The notes below the pieces were generated by a model. The model made no database searches. It was given only the letters and a program-made list of their open reading frames with translations, and had not been told where the DNA came from. A program made the translations under genes and the position numbers. From Gammaproteobacteria bacterium (GTDB taxonomy: Bacteria; Pseudomonadota; Gammaproteobacteria; Steroidobacterales; Steroidobacteraceae), in NCBI GenBank assembly GCA_028293765.1, contig JAQGOG010000016.1:1-64000 (forward strand): a stretch of DNA of 64,000 nucleotides, written 5' to 3'. The first letter of the stretch is position 1, and each line of letters starts with the position of its first letter. Below, in pieces: positions 1 to 7,933 of this stretch.

Positions 1-1
1 C

Positions 2-100
2 CAGTTCAGCGTGAATACGCCCCTGCCGCCCGACCTCGCCGCGGTGATAGACCGGTTGGACGACGCATCGCGGCGCCGTTCCAGCCGTTCCAAAAGATAG
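2..100 (+). CDS. C-terminal end of a probable RluC-type 23S rRNA pseudouridine synthase (partial)
   Basis: An open frame enters from the left edge and stops at a TAG at 98-100, giving the last 32 residues. The stretch FSVNTPLPPDLAAVIDRL resembles the usual RluC/RluD ending, where a Phe-Ser-x-x-x-Pro-Leu-Pro block precedes a short helix and a basic tail. In pseudomonads rluC lies near yceF-yceD-rpmF-plsX, which fits. The catalytic domain is outside the window, so the family call rests on this short tail and on context. Confidence 0.45.
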   Translation, partial: QFSVNTPLPPDLAAVIDRLDDASRRRSSRSKR

Positions 101-150
101 GAGGCTCCAGGCCACTGCGCCCACGAACGCCCTCATCGCCAACCGACATG

Positions 151-253
151 CTTTTCCGCGAAGGCCACGCCTTTTGCTCGCGAGCCTCACTTGCTCCGTA
201 GGCGCGCTCGCTGAAAGTGCTGGCCCATACCGGGCCGCAGGCGCTTTCAGCCA
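151..253. repeat. Dispersed double-hairpin repeat, copy A
   Basis: Intergenic element just downstream of the minus-strand yceF stop. It has a CTTTTGCTCGCG block (171-182) and, 45 bases further on, a nested hairpin: GCTGAAAG (210-217) pairs with CTTTCAGC (244-251), and inside it GGCCC (222-226) pairs with GGGCC (232-236). Related copies occur at about 12.9 kb and 16.8-17.1 kb. The design resembles REP/BIME elements placed 3' of genes, where they can stabilise mRNA or limit readthrough; that role is inferred. Confidence 0.75.
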
Positions 254-258
254 ATAAT

Positions 259-837
259 TTAAGGTAAGGCATAGCTCGCACGGCGCAAAGCGCAGGCGAG
301 CCAGATTAGGGGCAGCCCGATCAGGGCCGTCGGGTCCTGGCTCTCGATACTCTCGAACAGAGCGATCCCGAGCGCCTCCGCCTTGAAGCCGCCCGCGCAA
401 TCGAAAGGCTTCTCGCGTTCGACGTAGCGTTCGATCTCCGCCGGGGCCAGTGATCGGAAGAACACCGTCGTGGTGTCGAGATGTACGAGGCGGACGCCTC
501 CAGCCGGCCCGATCACTGCGCATGCCGTGTAGAACCTGGCGTCCCTGCCGCTGAGCGTGGCGAGTTGGGCCCGGCACGTCGCCGCGTCGCCAGGCTTGTC
601 GAGCACCTTATTGCCGGCAGCGGCGACTTGGTCGCTGCCGATCACTACCGCATCGGGACGCCGCACCGCGACCGCCTGAGCCTTGGCGACGGCGAGGCGC
701 ATGGCACGGTCCGCCGGGGTTTCGCCGGCAACATGCTCTTCGCCCACTTCCGGACGCGCTGTCTCGAATGGCAGCCCGAAACGCTCCAGCAGTGTGCGGC
801 GATAGGGTGAAGTCGAGGCGAGAATCAGGGGGTGCAT
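259..837 (-). CDS. yceF: Maf-family nucleotide pyrophosphatase, YceF type (7-methyl-GTP pyrophosphatase)
   Basis: 192 aa, the usual Maf length. Near the N-terminus it has the family signature ASTSPYRR, followed by the central IGSDQVA motif and the KPFDCAGGFK block, and it ends with the SQDPTALIGLPL segment. The SPYRR and SDQ variants are those of the YceF subgroup, which hydrolyses m7GTP to the monophosphate and pyrophosphate and is thought to clear modified nucleotides. It is transcribed divergently from yceD. The Maf family is certain; the substrate follows from the subgroup. Confidence 0.9.
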   Translation of the reverse strand: MHPLILASTSPYRRTLLERFGLPFETARPEVGEEHVAGETPADRAMRLAVAKAQAVAVRRPDAVVIGSDQVAAAGNKVLDKPGDAATCRAQLATLSGRDARFYTACAVIGPAGGVRLVHLDTTTVFFRSLAPAEIERYVEREKPFDCAGGFKAEALGIALFESIESQDPTALIGLPLIWLACALRRASYALP

Positions 838-913
838 GGCTACTTCCGGCGAACGGGAATAAGAGGCGGCCAGCTAGGCTTTTGGAAACAACGGCTTAGG
901 TGTCGACAGGATT

Positions 914-942
914 TTGACTTGAGAACACCCGATACCTATTAT
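914..942 (+). promoter_or_regulatory. Sigma-70 promoter for yceD-rpmF-plsX-fabH
   Basis: TTGACT (914-919) and TATTAT (937-942) are separated by exactly 17 bases, a near-consensus sigma-70 promoter. Transcription would be expected to start around 949-950, only two or three bases before the yceD ATG at 952. The yceD mRNA is therefore likely leaderless or nearly so. Confidence 0.7.
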
Positions 943-951
943 ACGCGCCCC

Positions 952-1464
952 ATGTCGCCGCCCTGGTTCAAGCCGCTCGATGTCGACCGGCTGTCCGAAG
1001 CCGAAGCCGACATCGCTTTTGCCGTTCCGCTCGCTGAGCTTCCTCGTTTGCGCTCGCAGCTTGCAAGCGTAGAGGGAGAGGTGCGCGGGCACGTGCGTTT
1101 TGCGCGTGCCGCGGGTATCGCGATCGCGGAAGTGGCGATGAGCGGTGTGGCGCGACTCGTTTGCCAGAGATGTCTGGAAGCGATGGAAATTCCGGTAGAG
1201 ACTGCGGCGCGGGTGGGACTGATTGCCGCGGAAGCCGACATGAGCCGCGTGCCCGAGGATCTCGAGCCGGTGCTCGCGCTGGAAGGCCGCATCAGCATCG
1301 GCGAGCTCGTGGAGGAAGAGTTGTTATTGACGCTGCCGATCGTGCCGCTGCATGCGGAAACCGAGGCCTGTGCCGTCGCTCCGGAGGCGCCGCTGGTCAC
1401 GGACGAGGCAGACGAGACACAGAGACCGTTTGAAGGGCTGGGCGAGCTGTTCAAGCGGAAGTAG
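952..1464 (+). CDS. yceD: YceD/DUF177 family protein
   Basis: 170 aa. It belongs to the YceD (DUF177) family, nearly always encoded just upstream of rpmF (L32) and linked in several bacteria to 23S rRNA accumulation. A Cys-x-x-Cys pair (VCQRCLEAM) lies in the middle, then an acidic second half (ISIGELVEEELLLTLPIVPLH) and the typical basic end ELFKRK. I chose the ATG at 952 because family alignments begin here; an in-frame ATG at 832 would place a strong promoter inside the gene. No Shine-Dalgarno site is possible if transcription starts at about 949. Confidence 0.88.
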   Translation: MSPPWFKPLDVDRLSEAEADIAFAVPLAELPRLRSQLASVEGEVRGHVRFARAAGIAIAEVAMSGVARLVCQRCLEAMEIPVETAARVGLIAAEADMSRVPEDLEPVLALEGRISIGELVEEELLLTLPIVPLHAETEACAVAPEAPLVTDEADETQRPFEGLGELFKRK

Positions 1465-1504
1465 GCGATTGTTTTTTGTAGTTCGGGACGGCGCGCCGCG
1501 CGCC

Positions 1505-1580
1505 GCTATTCCGTAAATATACGGGCTTCGCAGTTCGCGCTGCCCGGGGAAGTTTGCGCGCAGCGCATAGGTAAGCAGGA
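1505..1580. repeat. Short intergenic repeat, family 2, copy 1
   Basis: Between yceD and rpmF. A small hairpin, CCGTA (1511-1515) with TACGG (1520-1524), leads into TACGGGCTTCGC, then TGCCCGGGGAAGTT and the palindromic TGCGCGCAGCGCA. A second copy between imuB and dnaE2 (about 7780-7865) shares the same blocks in the same order. It forms part of the rpmF 5' leader, so it could affect L32 expression; function unknown. Confidence 0.55.
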
Positions 1581-1587
1581 GACGACA

Positions 1588-1782
1588 ATGCCCGTTCAGA
1601 AAAGCCGCAAAACGCCTTCGGCGCGCGGTATGCACCGTTCGCACGACGGGCTCACGAAGCCCGCGCTCTCGATCGATCCGCAGTCGGGCGAGACCCACCT
1701 GCGTCACCGCATCACGCCCGATGGTTTCTATCGCGGCAAGCGTGTGATCGAGAAGCCCGCCGAAGTCGAAGAGACCGAATAA
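1588..1782 (+). CDS. rpmF: 50S ribosomal protein L32
   Basis: 64 aa, the usual L32 size. It starts [21 protein letters not shown], the conserved bL32 N-terminus, and has the conserved [15 protein letters not shown] segment in the middle. The AAGCAGGAG ribosome site lies 6-7 bases before the ATG. It lies in the yceD-rpmF-plsX-fabH arrangement that couples ribosome and membrane-lipid synthesis. This L32 has no zinc-binding cysteines (C-minus form). Confidence 0.97.
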   Translation: MPVQKSRKTPSARGMHRSHDGLTKPALSIDPQSGETHLRHRITPDGFYRGKRVIEKPAEVEETE

Positions 1783-1828
1783 GCAAGCGCATAAGCCGAC
1801 ACTGCCTTCCGGAGCCGGAACGGGCCGC

Positions 1829-2830
1829 GTGCTGCCGATCGCCATCGATGTGATGAGCGGCGACCAACAGCCGCGTGAGTACGTTGCCGGCGCGTTGCAT
1901 GCGCTGCAGGACGACGTGGAACTGCGCGCGTTGTTGGTCGGCGACGCGGCGTTGATCGCCGCGCAACTGAAGTCGTCGCCGGATGCGATCCGGGCCCGCG
2001 TCGAAGTGGTATCGGCCTCGCAGGTAGTCGCCATGGGCGACACGCCGCGCGAGGCGATCCGCCGCAAAAAAGACTCCTCCATGCGTGTGGCGATCGACCT
2101 CATCAAGGACGGTCGCGCGTCGGCATGCGTGAGCGCCGGCAACACCGGGGCGCTCACGGCCATGGCGCATTTCGTTCTGAAGACGCTCCCTGGCGTCGAG
2201 CGCGCCGCCATCATTTCCGCTATTCCGGCCGCTCATGGCCACACCCACATGCTCGATCTCGGCGCGAACACCAAGGCGACACCGGAGCAGCTGGGCCAGT
2301 TCGCGGCCATGGGAGCCATCATCTCGCGCGACGTCCATGGTCGGGAAGCGCCGCGCATCGGCCTGCTCAACATCGGTGAGGAGGACATCAAAGGCCACGA
2401 AATCGTCCAGGCGGCGCACGCGCTTCTCGGCGCGAGCGGGCTCAACTACGTGGGCTTCGTGGAAGGCGACGACATCTTCTCCGGCGACGTCGATGTAGTG
2501 GTGACCGACGGGTTCACCGGCAACGTCGCGTTGAAGACCATGGAAGGTGCCGCCGGCCTGATTGCCTATCGAATGCGGCAGGAATTCAACGCCTCCTGGG
2601 TCGACCGGCTGGCGGGCCTCGTCGCGCGGCCCGTCCTGAGGCGGGTGGCGGCGCATATCGATCCAAGCCGTTATAACGGCGCGTACATGGTCGGACTCGC
2701 AGGTATCGTGGTAAAAAGCCATGGTCGAGCCGACGGGGCCGCATTCTCGCGAGCGATCGCAAACGCGGCGCTCGCCGCGCGCCGTGGACTGACGGCGCAC
2801 ATTGAACAGGCGCTGCAGGCACAGAAGTAG
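1829..2830 (+). CDS. plsX: Phosphate acyltransferase PlsX
   Basis: 333 aa. It converts acyl-ACP and phosphate to acyl-phosphate, the donor used by PlsY in phospholipid synthesis; a peripheral membrane enzyme. Family signatures are AIDVMSGD at the N-terminus, SAGNTGALTAMA near residue 100 and MLDLGANT near residue 143. The start is a GTG at 1829, with GGAG about 15-18 bases upstream, so translation may be partly coupled to rpmF 46 bases before. fabH follows with an 11-base gap. Confidence 0.95.
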   Translation: MLPIAIDVMSGDQQPREYVAGALHALQDDVELRALLVGDAALIAAQLKSSPDAIRARVEVVSASQVVAMGDTPREAIRRKKDSSMRVAIDLIKDGRASACVSAGNTGALTAMAHFVLKTLPGVERAAIISAIPAAHGHTHMLDLGANTKATPEQLGQFAAMGAIISRDVHGREAPRIGLLNIGEEDIKGHEIVQAAHALLGASGLNYVGFVEGDDIFSGDVDVVVTDGFTGNVALKTMEGAAGLIAYRMRQEFNASWVDRLAGLVARPVLRRVAAHIDPSRYNGAYMVGLAGIVVKSHGRADGAAFSRAIANAALAARRGLTAHIEQALQAQK

Positions 2831-2841
2831 GGGTCTCCAAC

Positions 2842-3807
2842 TTGATTCATTCGCGTATCGTCGGAACGGGGTCGCACCTTCCCGAGAAGATTCTGACGAA
2901 CTTCGATCTCGAGAAGATGGTGGATACCACCGACGAGTGGATCCGCACCCGCACCGGAATCGAGCGCCGACACATTGCCGCCGATGGCGAAACCACGGTG
3001 GATCTCGCGGAACACGCTGCTCGCCGGGCGTGCGAGGCCGCCGGCATAAAACCCACCGATGTCGATTTCATAGCCTTCGGCACCACGACGCCCGACCTGG
3101 TTTTCCCGAACTGCGGCACGCTGCTCCAGGAGCGCCTGGGTTGCCGTGGCGTACCGGCATTCAGCGTCGAAACCGCGTGCGCCGGTTTCATGTATGCGCT
3201 GTCGATTGCGGACAAGTACGTGCGGTGCGGAGACTCGAAACGTGCGTTGGTCGTCGGCGCGGAAACGCTGTCGCGCATTACCGATTGGAGCGACCGGTCG
3301 ACTGCGATTTTGTTCGCGGATGGCGCGGGCGCGGTAGTGCTGGCACCATCGGAAGAGGCCGGCATCGTGTCGACGCACCTGCACTCCGACGGCTTCTACA
3401 AGGACCTCCTGTATTGTGGCAGCGGGGTGTCGAAAGGGTTCGGCGAGGGTAAGCCGCTCCTGTCGATCTCGATGGCCGGCAGCGAGGTGTTCAAGGTGGC
3501 CGTCACCACTCTCGGCAAGGCAGTTGATGAGGCTCTCGGGGTAAACGGCCTGGGTCGCGGGGATATCGACTGGCTGGTTCCGCACCAGGCGAATATCCGG
3601 ATCATCCAGGCCATGGCGCGCAAGCTCGATCTCCCCCTGGAGCGAGTTGTCATCACCGTCCAGGATCATGGCAATACTTCCGCGGCCTCGGTCCCGATGG
3701 CATTGGATGTCGCCGTACGCGACGGCCGGATCAAGCGGGGGGATCTGCTGCTGCTGGAAGCGTTCGGCGGCGGGTTTACCTGGGGTTCAGCTTTGATCCG
3801 CTACTGA
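2842..3807 (+). CDS. fabH: 3-oxoacyl-ACP synthase III (KAS III)
   Basis: 321 aa. It condenses acetyl-CoA with malonyl-ACP to start fatty acid synthesis. The catalytic triad is visible: Cys113 in VETACAGFMYAL, His248 in VPHQANIRI and Asn278 in DHGNTSAASVP. The start is a TTG at 2842 giving MIHSRIVGTGSHLPE, the standard FabH beginning; no better start exists in frame. The usual downstream fabD-fabG-acpP-fabF genes are absent: a terminator-like hairpin and a lipoprotein gene on the other strand follow. Confidence 0.96.
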   Translation: MIHSRIVGTGSHLPEKILTNFDLEKMVDTTDEWIRTRTGIERRHIAADGETTVDLAEHAARRACEAAGIKPTDVDFIAFGTTTPDLVFPNCGTLLQERLGCRGVPAFSVETACAGFMYALSIADKYVRCGDSKRALVVGAETLSRITDWSDRSTAILFADGAGAVVLAPSEEAGIVSTHLHSDGFYKDLLYCGSGVSKGFGEGKPLLSISMAGSEVFKVAVTTLGKAVDEALGVNGLGRGDIDWLVPHQANIRIIQAMARKLDLPLERVVITVQDHGNTSAASVPMALDVAVRDGRIKRGDLLLLEAFGGGFTWGSALIRY

Positions 3808-3854
3808 GCGCGGCTCGCGCCGATGGCGCGGGCTTTCTTAACAAACTTTCACAA

Positions 3855-3890
3855 ACCAAAAAAAACGCCGCGCATGAGCGCGGCGTCTTC
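3855..3890. terminator. Bidirectional intrinsic terminator between fabH and the lipoprotein gene
   Basis: The hairpin CGCCGCGC-ATGA-GCGCGGCG (3866-3885) has eight A residues on its left side (3858-3865), which become a U-tract for minus-strand transcripts from the lipoprotein gene. On the plus strand it is followed by TCTTC, a weaker terminator for fabH. Confidence 0.85.
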
Positions 3891-3911
3891 AGCTTTGGAA
3901 CGAGTCCGCGC

Positions 3912-4226
3912 TTACTTGGAGATCGAACGCTTGAACATGCGGTCGATCTTCTCGTTGGTCGCGTCCACAGCCGACTGGGCGGCCTGAGCGGCAGCCAACG
4001 CCTGGTTGGCAGTGCTCTGCGCGCCGCTGGCCGCCTGGCTGGCGGACTGCGCCGTGCTGTTGGCCTGGTCAGCCGAGCTCTTTGCAGCCGCCGTATCGGA
4101 CTGCAGTTTCGCTACCTGCGACTTCAGGTCGTTGACATCGCTCTGGAGGGGCTTCAGATCCTGACAGCCTGCAAGCCCAGCCACGACTGCCACAGCAGCC
4201 ACCTTCAAAACGATCGCGTACTTCAT
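3912..4226 (-). CDS. Lpp/OprI-like alanine-zipper murein lipoprotein
   Basis: 104 aa from the ATG at 4226, which has an AAGGGG ribosome site. The signal peptide MKYAIVLKVAAVAVVAGLAG ends at a lipobox (LAG-Cys), so Cys21 would be lipidated. The mature part is a coiled coil very rich in Ala, Ser and Gln (roughly residues 29-90), as in OprI and Lpp, and the protein ends RMFKRSISK with a terminal Lys. In Lpp and OprI the terminal Lys can be cross-linked to peptidoglycan. It probably tethers the outer membrane to the wall. It has its own strong terminator. Confidence 0.85.
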   Translation of the reverse strand: MKYAIVLKVAAVAVVAGLAGCQDLKPLQSDVNDLKSQVAKLQSDTAAAKSSADQANSTAQSASQAASGAQSTANQALAAAQAAQSAVDATNEKIDRMFKRSISK

Positions 4227-4761
4227 AAACGTCCCCTTTGGGTTGTTGATTCGGGAGGTCCTGGAACGAATGCGAAACGGGCAAGCAAGTTTCACGCCGT
4301 CGTTCGCAGCGAGTAACTGCACCAAATTTACCACTGGAATGCAACTGTAGACAGATGGCCTGTCTTTCGGTCGCGACAGTTGTATGCGTGCCGCATTGGC
4401 CTATAAGAGCTTGTGAGTCTAAAAGCACAGTAATGAAGCATGCGTAGGACATTCCAGTCATGGGCATTTCGCGCGGGCGTATGGTACGTGATCCTGTCGA
4501 ACGCCGTTGTCTGAATCGCGTTTTTTCAGGCACAGGGACCGCGCGATACATGCGCTGACGCGGTGCATGTAGATGTGGTTTGCACGCGCAATGATGTAGG
4601 GCGTGCTCAACAAACGTTCAAATGGAGCATTACTTACAAGTCTGTGGCGCTTGCGTTGACGCACGCGTGGGCTTCCCCCGGCTTTTACCCCTGCATGGAC
4701 TTCCCATGAGCCTCGCGTGGCATGCCGGATGGCATGTTCCCCACCGCGTTTAACGTCCCGC
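4227..4761. other. Long intergenic region between the lipoprotein gene and lexA
   Basis: About 535 bases with no credible gene. It must hold the minus-strand lipoprotein promoter near 4230-4360, though I see no clear -35/-10 pair. A short hairpin CTGTC/GACAG lies near 4360-4380. The open frames crossing it are shadows without family resemblance. The lexA promoter lies just to the right. Confidence 0.6.
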
Positions 4762-4789
4762 TTGCCGTTCGCGACGATCTGGATATAAT
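4762..4789 (+). promoter_or_regulatory. lexA promoter
   Basis: TTGCCG (4762-4767) and a perfect TATAAT (4784-4789) with a 16-base spacer. The predicted transcript start near 4796 abuts the LexA box at 4798, so bound LexA would occlude RNA polymerase. Confidence 0.75.
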
Positions 4790-4797
4790 CACAGTAA

Positions 4798-4813
4798 CTG
4801 TACAGATGAACAG
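4798..4813. promoter_or_regulatory. LexA (SOS) box
   Basis: CTGT-ACAGATGA-ACAG is an exact match to the gammaproteobacterial LexA operator CTGT-N8-ACAG. It lies between the lexA -10 box and its ATG at 4824. I found no other such box upstream of imuA, imuB or dnaE2, so this one probably controls the whole cassette and lexA itself. Confidence 0.88.
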
Positions 4814-4823
4814 GTAGGCCGAA

Positions 4824-5447
4824 ATGTCCGATCTGACCCCCCGCCAGACGCAAATCCTGCGCCTCATCCAGCGTTTCATCTCGGATACCGGCATGCCGCC
4901 GACCCGCGCGGAGATCGCGCGCGAGCTCGGATTCAGGTCTGCCAACGCCGCCGAGGAGCACCTGCGCGCCTTGGCGAGAAAGGGAGTCATCGCGCTCGTG
5001 CCCGGCACTTCGCGCGGTATCCAGCTGAAAGACACCATGCGCGAGCAGATGGGCCTGCCGCTCATCGGCCGGGTCGCCGCCGGTAAGCCGATCTTCGCCG
5101 AAGAGAACTTCGAGTCGCGTCTGCAGATCGATCCGGGCCTGTTTCAGCCGCGGCCGCACTACCTCCTGAAGGTCACCGGCATGAGCATGAAGGACGCCGG
5201 CATCCTCGATGGCGACCTGGTCGCGGTCCACCGGACTTCCGAAGTACGAAGCCGCCAGATCGTGGTGGCGCGGCTCGAGAACGAAGTCACCGTGAAGCGT
5301 TACCGTCAGGAAGGCACCGTCGTGTGGCTGATGCCTGAGAACACCGACTTCGAGCCCATCAAGGTGGACTTGAAGGAGGAGCCGTTGCTCATCGAAGGCA
5401 TCGTCGTAGGCGTGCTGCGCCGGGGCAGAGCGCAGGGATTGATGTGA
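4824..5447 (+). CDS. lexA: LexA repressor / self-cleaving protease
   Basis: 207 aa. It represses SOS genes and cleaves itself when stimulated by RecA filaments. The N-terminal winged helix (residues 1-65) has the motif [23 protein letters not shown]. The cleavage site is Ala86-Gly87 (RVAAGKP) and the Ser/Lys dyad is Ser121 (GMSMKDAG) and Lys158 (VTVKRY). AGGTAGG precedes the ATG. It is the first gene of lexA-imuA-imuB-dnaE2. Whether this is the only LexA of the genome cannot be seen here. Confidence 0.97.
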   Translation: MSDLTPRQTQILRLIQRFISDTGMPPTRAEIARELGFRSANAAEEHLRALARKGVIALVPGTSRGIQLKDTMREQMGLPLIGRVAAGKPIFAEENFESRLQIDPGLFQPRPHYLLKVTGMSMKDAGILDGDLVAVHRTSEVRSRQIVVARLENEVTVKRYRQEGTVVWLMPENTDFEPIKVDLKEEPLLIEGIVVGVLRRGRAQGLM

Positions 5448-5454
5448 GATGTCA

Positions 5455-5487
5455 GCGCGTGAGCACTTGATGTGAGCACTCACGCGC
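5455..5487. repeat. Inverted repeat between lexA and imuA
   Basis: GCGCGTGAG (5455-5463) pairs perfectly with CTCACGCGC (5479-5487) around a 15-base loop. There is no T-tract after it, so it looks more like an mRNA processing or attenuation structure than a terminator. It might set lexA above the mutasome genes in one transcript; that is inference. Confidence 0.55.
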
Positions 5488-5580
5488 TTGGCACGAGTCT
5501 GCATAGCGCTGGCGTGATGCGCACGCGCCCGCACTGGCGACGACGCCAGATCCACTCCCGATGGTGTCCATGAGCGCCCC

Positions 5581-6219
5581 ATGTCCACCATCACCCCCGA
5601 ACTCGCTCGCTTGCTCGAGCATCCGGCCATCTGGCGCGGCCGGAGCGCTGCGCGGACTGAAGTCCTGCCCACGGGCTTTGCCGCCCTCGATGAATGCCTG
5701 CCCGGCAAAGGCTGGCCGCGCACAGGGCTGATCGAGATCCTCGTCTCCCGATTCGGTATCGGTGAGTTGTATGTACTGCTCCCCGCGCTCGCTGCACTGA
5801 CACGTCGTTCGGCAGCCCGCTGGTGCGTATGGATAGCGCCTCCTTTGGAGCCTTTTGCGCCGACACTCGCAGCGCACGGGATGGCGTTAGAGCGTGTGCT
5901 CGTGGTGCGTGCCGACCGCCCGTTATGGTCTTTCGAGCAGACTCTCGGCTCGGGCGCCAGCGATGTCGCGATGGCTTGGGCGCGGAGTCCACGTGCTCGT
6001 GAGATTCGTCGCTTACAGCTCGCCGCCGAGCGAGGTAAGACGCTCGGAGTCTTGTTTCGCCCCCAACGCGCGGCTCGGGAATCCTCCCCCGCGGCTCTGC
6101 GCATAGCACTCGAACCGATGACACAGGGCGTACGCGTCACGTTCTTGAAGAGCCGCGGCGGCGGGCGTGGCTCGATCGAGCTCTCGTGGGCACCTGGATG
6201 GTCGATGGCCAGGGGTTGA
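5581..6219 (+). CDS. imuA: ImuA, mutasome accessory protein (RecA-like fold)
   Basis: 212 aa. ImuA is the SulA/RecA-like partner of ImuB and DnaE2 in damage-induced mutagenesis. Family features seen are the N-terminal WRGRSAARTEVLPTGFAALDECLPGKGWPRTGLIEIL, ending in the degenerate RecA-like loop, and the core IAPPLEPFAPTLAAHGM. No intact Walker A is visible, as is usual for ImuA. The ATG at 5581 lies 133 bases after lexA. Its stop (TGA 6217-6219) precedes the imuB ATG by four bases, implying coupling. Confidence 0.88.
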   Translation: MSTITPELARLLEHPAIWRGRSAARTEVLPTGFAALDECLPGKGWPRTGLIEILVSRFGIGELYVLLPALAALTRRSAARWCVWIAPPLEPFAPTLAAHGMALERVLVVRADRPLWSFEQTLGSGASDVAMAWARSPRAREIRRLQLAAERGKTLGVLFRPQRAARESSPAALRIALEPMTQGVRVTFLKSRGGGRGSIELSWAPGWSMARG

Positions 6220-6223
6220 ATGC

Positions 6224-7762
6224 ATGCGACCGCGTGTCATTCAGCAGGAAGGTGAGCGTCAGATCGACGAAAGGCCGAGTCGTACCGGGACTGACGGCCT
6301 CGCGGCCAGCATACCGGGGACAGTATCGGTGCCCGCACACGCACCGGTGCCTGCATCGGGACCTGCACGCGCACGTACGGGGCGGCTAACACCGCTAAAG
6401 CCCGGCGCACTGTGGCGCTTTCCCGGCGCGTCGTCCGTTGTCTCTACCGAGCTGTGGGTCGGTGTCCATCTGTGCGAATCGACCTCGGGCGGTGACGGGC
6501 TGGAGCGGCTCGCCGTTCGCGCGCAGCGCTTTACGCCGCGCATAAGCCTCGTCCCGCCGGATGGCCTGGTCCTGGAGGTCAAAGGGAGCCTGCATCTGTT
6601 CAAAGGCGTGGAGGGCCTCAGCCGCGCTTTGGCGAACGAATGCGTCTCTATGGGACTGAAGCCCCAGCTGGCCCTCGCACCTACGCCGCTCGCCGCGCTG
6701 GTGGCGGCGCGAGTGGGCAAGCCGTTCGTCGTAATGGACATGGCGCGGCTCGTAGGGCAATTGACGCCGTTGTCTCTCATGGCGCTCCGGTGGCCGCAAG
6801 AAACACTCGAGCGCCTCGCGCTCATGGGCGTACGGACCATTGGACAGGCCCTGCGCCTGCCGCGTGCTGGTTTCGCACGCCGCTTCGGCACCGAGCAGCT
6901 CGCGATACTCGACCGGCTGACTGGCCGGAATCCGGATCTTCGCGCTCGCTTTCACGACCGCGAACGTTTTCGCCGCCGTCGCGAGCTCACCTACGAGCTG
7001 GAAAATCACGATGCCATTCTCGCGGCGCTCGCGCCGCTACTGGCGGATCTCGGGAAGTTTCTGGAAGCACGCCAGTGCGGCGTCATGGAGCTCGAGTGTC
7101 TGCTGGGGCATCGGCATGCGCCGCCGACGAGTTGCGTGCTCCGGCTTGCCACGCCCCTGGCGGATGTTTGTCGTCTGACCGAGCTCCTCGGCGAGCGTCT
7201 CAACGTGCTCGCTCTGCCGGAGCCCGCGCGTACCTGCGAGCTGCGCTCCAGCTCTCTCGTGTCACGTGTACTGTCTTCCAACCACATCTGGCAACCCGGC
7301 GAGCACGGTGGTGGGGCCGGCGCCGAGGCTCCCGAGCTCATCGAACGCCTGCGCGCGCGCCTCGGACCCGAGGCGGTGTATGGCCTGCAGGTCCTGCCGG
7401 GGCATCGACCGGAGAATACCTGGGGCGCTACGGAGCCGGTCGAGGTGCGGCGGCAGCGAGGCGCGTCAGGCCAGAAGCGGGCTGCACATGAAGTTGCCGT
7501 GCATGCCCCATGGCCGGCTTTCCGCCGTCCCACGTGGCTCCTGCCGGCTCCAAAACTTCTGTCAGTGCGCGATGGCCTGCCGCGCCGTCGGGGCCCCTTG
7601 CGGCTGCTCGGCGAACCGGAACGCATCGAGACCGGTTGGTGGGATGGCGGCGACATCGCACGCGATTACTACACGGCCGTCGATATTCACGGCGTGCGGC
7701 TGTGGATTTTTCGCGAACGCAACCCACCCCATCGCTGGTACCTCCACGGGGTGTTCGGATGA
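6224..7762 (+). CDS. imuB: ImuB, catalytically inactive Y-family polymerase homologue, short N-lobe
   Basis: 512 aa from the ATG at 6224 (AGGGG eight bases upstream). ImuB bridges DnaE2, ImuA and the sliding clamp. The Y-family body is clear: RFTPRISLVPPDGLVLEVKGSLHLF, the thumb-like IGQALRLPRAGFARRFG and a C-terminal domain with WWDGGDIARDYYTAVDIHG. Residues 1-60 are low-complexity, Pro/Ala-rich. After LWVGVHL (about 78) the protein jumps almost directly to the LERLAVRAQRFTPR segment, lacking roughly 50 residues (the NAAARAxGxRPGM-type block) that other ImuB proteins carry. The polymerase catalytic acids are absent, as in all ImuB. Confidence 0.88.
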   Translation: MRPRVIQQEGERQIDERPSRTGTDGLAASIPGTVSVPAHAPVPASGPARARTGRLTPLKPGALWRFPGASSVVSTELWVGVHLCESTSGGDGLERLAVRAQRFTPRISLVPPDGLVLEVKGSLHLFKGVEGLSRALANECVSMGLKPQLALAPTPLAALVAARVGKPFVVMDMARLVGQLTPLSLMALRWPQETLERLALMGVRTIGQALRLPRAGFARRFGTEQLAILDRLTGRNPDLRARFHDRERFRRRRELTYELENHDAILAALAPLLADLGKFLEARQCGVMELECLLGHRHAPPTSCVLRLATPLADVCRLTELLGERLNVLALPEPARTCELRSSSLVSRVLSSNHIWQPGEHGGGAGAEAPELIERLRARLGPEAVYGLQVLPGHRPENTWGATEPVEVRRQRGASGQKRAAHEVAVHAPWPAFRRPTWLLPAPKLLSVRDGLPRRRGPLRLLGEPERIETGWWDGGDIARDYYTAVDIHGVRLWIFRERNPPHRWYLHGVFG

Positions 7763-7769
7763 AAAGGCC

Positions 7770-7870
7770 CGTATGTGCCTTCGTAGCTAAATCTACGGGC
7801 TTCGCGGCGCCATGCAACGGACTTGCGCGATGCCCGTAAGTTCTGCACGCAGTGCATGGATAACAGTGCA
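7770..7870. repeat. Short intergenic repeat, family 2, copy 2
   Basis: Between imuB and dnaE2. CGTAG (7782-7786) pairs with CTACG (7793-7797). Then come ACGGGCTTCGC, a GCGCGATGCCCGTAAGTT block and the palindrome TGCACGCAGTGCA followed by TGGATAACAG. The blocks align in order with the copy upstream of rpmF (about 1505-1580), with one extra insert of about 12 bases here. It lies in the dnaE2 leader. Confidence 0.55.
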
Positions 7871-7933
7871 CTGCCGGGGGCGTTGGAAAACACCCATGAC
7901 GCGGCGGGAATATCCATCGGGACAAGAGCCATC

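Noticed and set aside
4458-6140. 560-codon minus-strand open frame
   Set aside because: Covers lexA and imuA in antisense; no family resemblance and biased residue use.
5581-7762. Separate LexA boxes for imuA or imuB
   Set aside because: Scanned upstream regions for CTGT-N8-ACAG; none found. The lexA-imuA spacer has an inverted repeat with a different sequence.
7823-7933. Longer N-terminus of DnaE2
   Set aside because: These codons are the family-2 repeat copy and not protein-like; DnaE2 homology starts about 110 bases after 7934.
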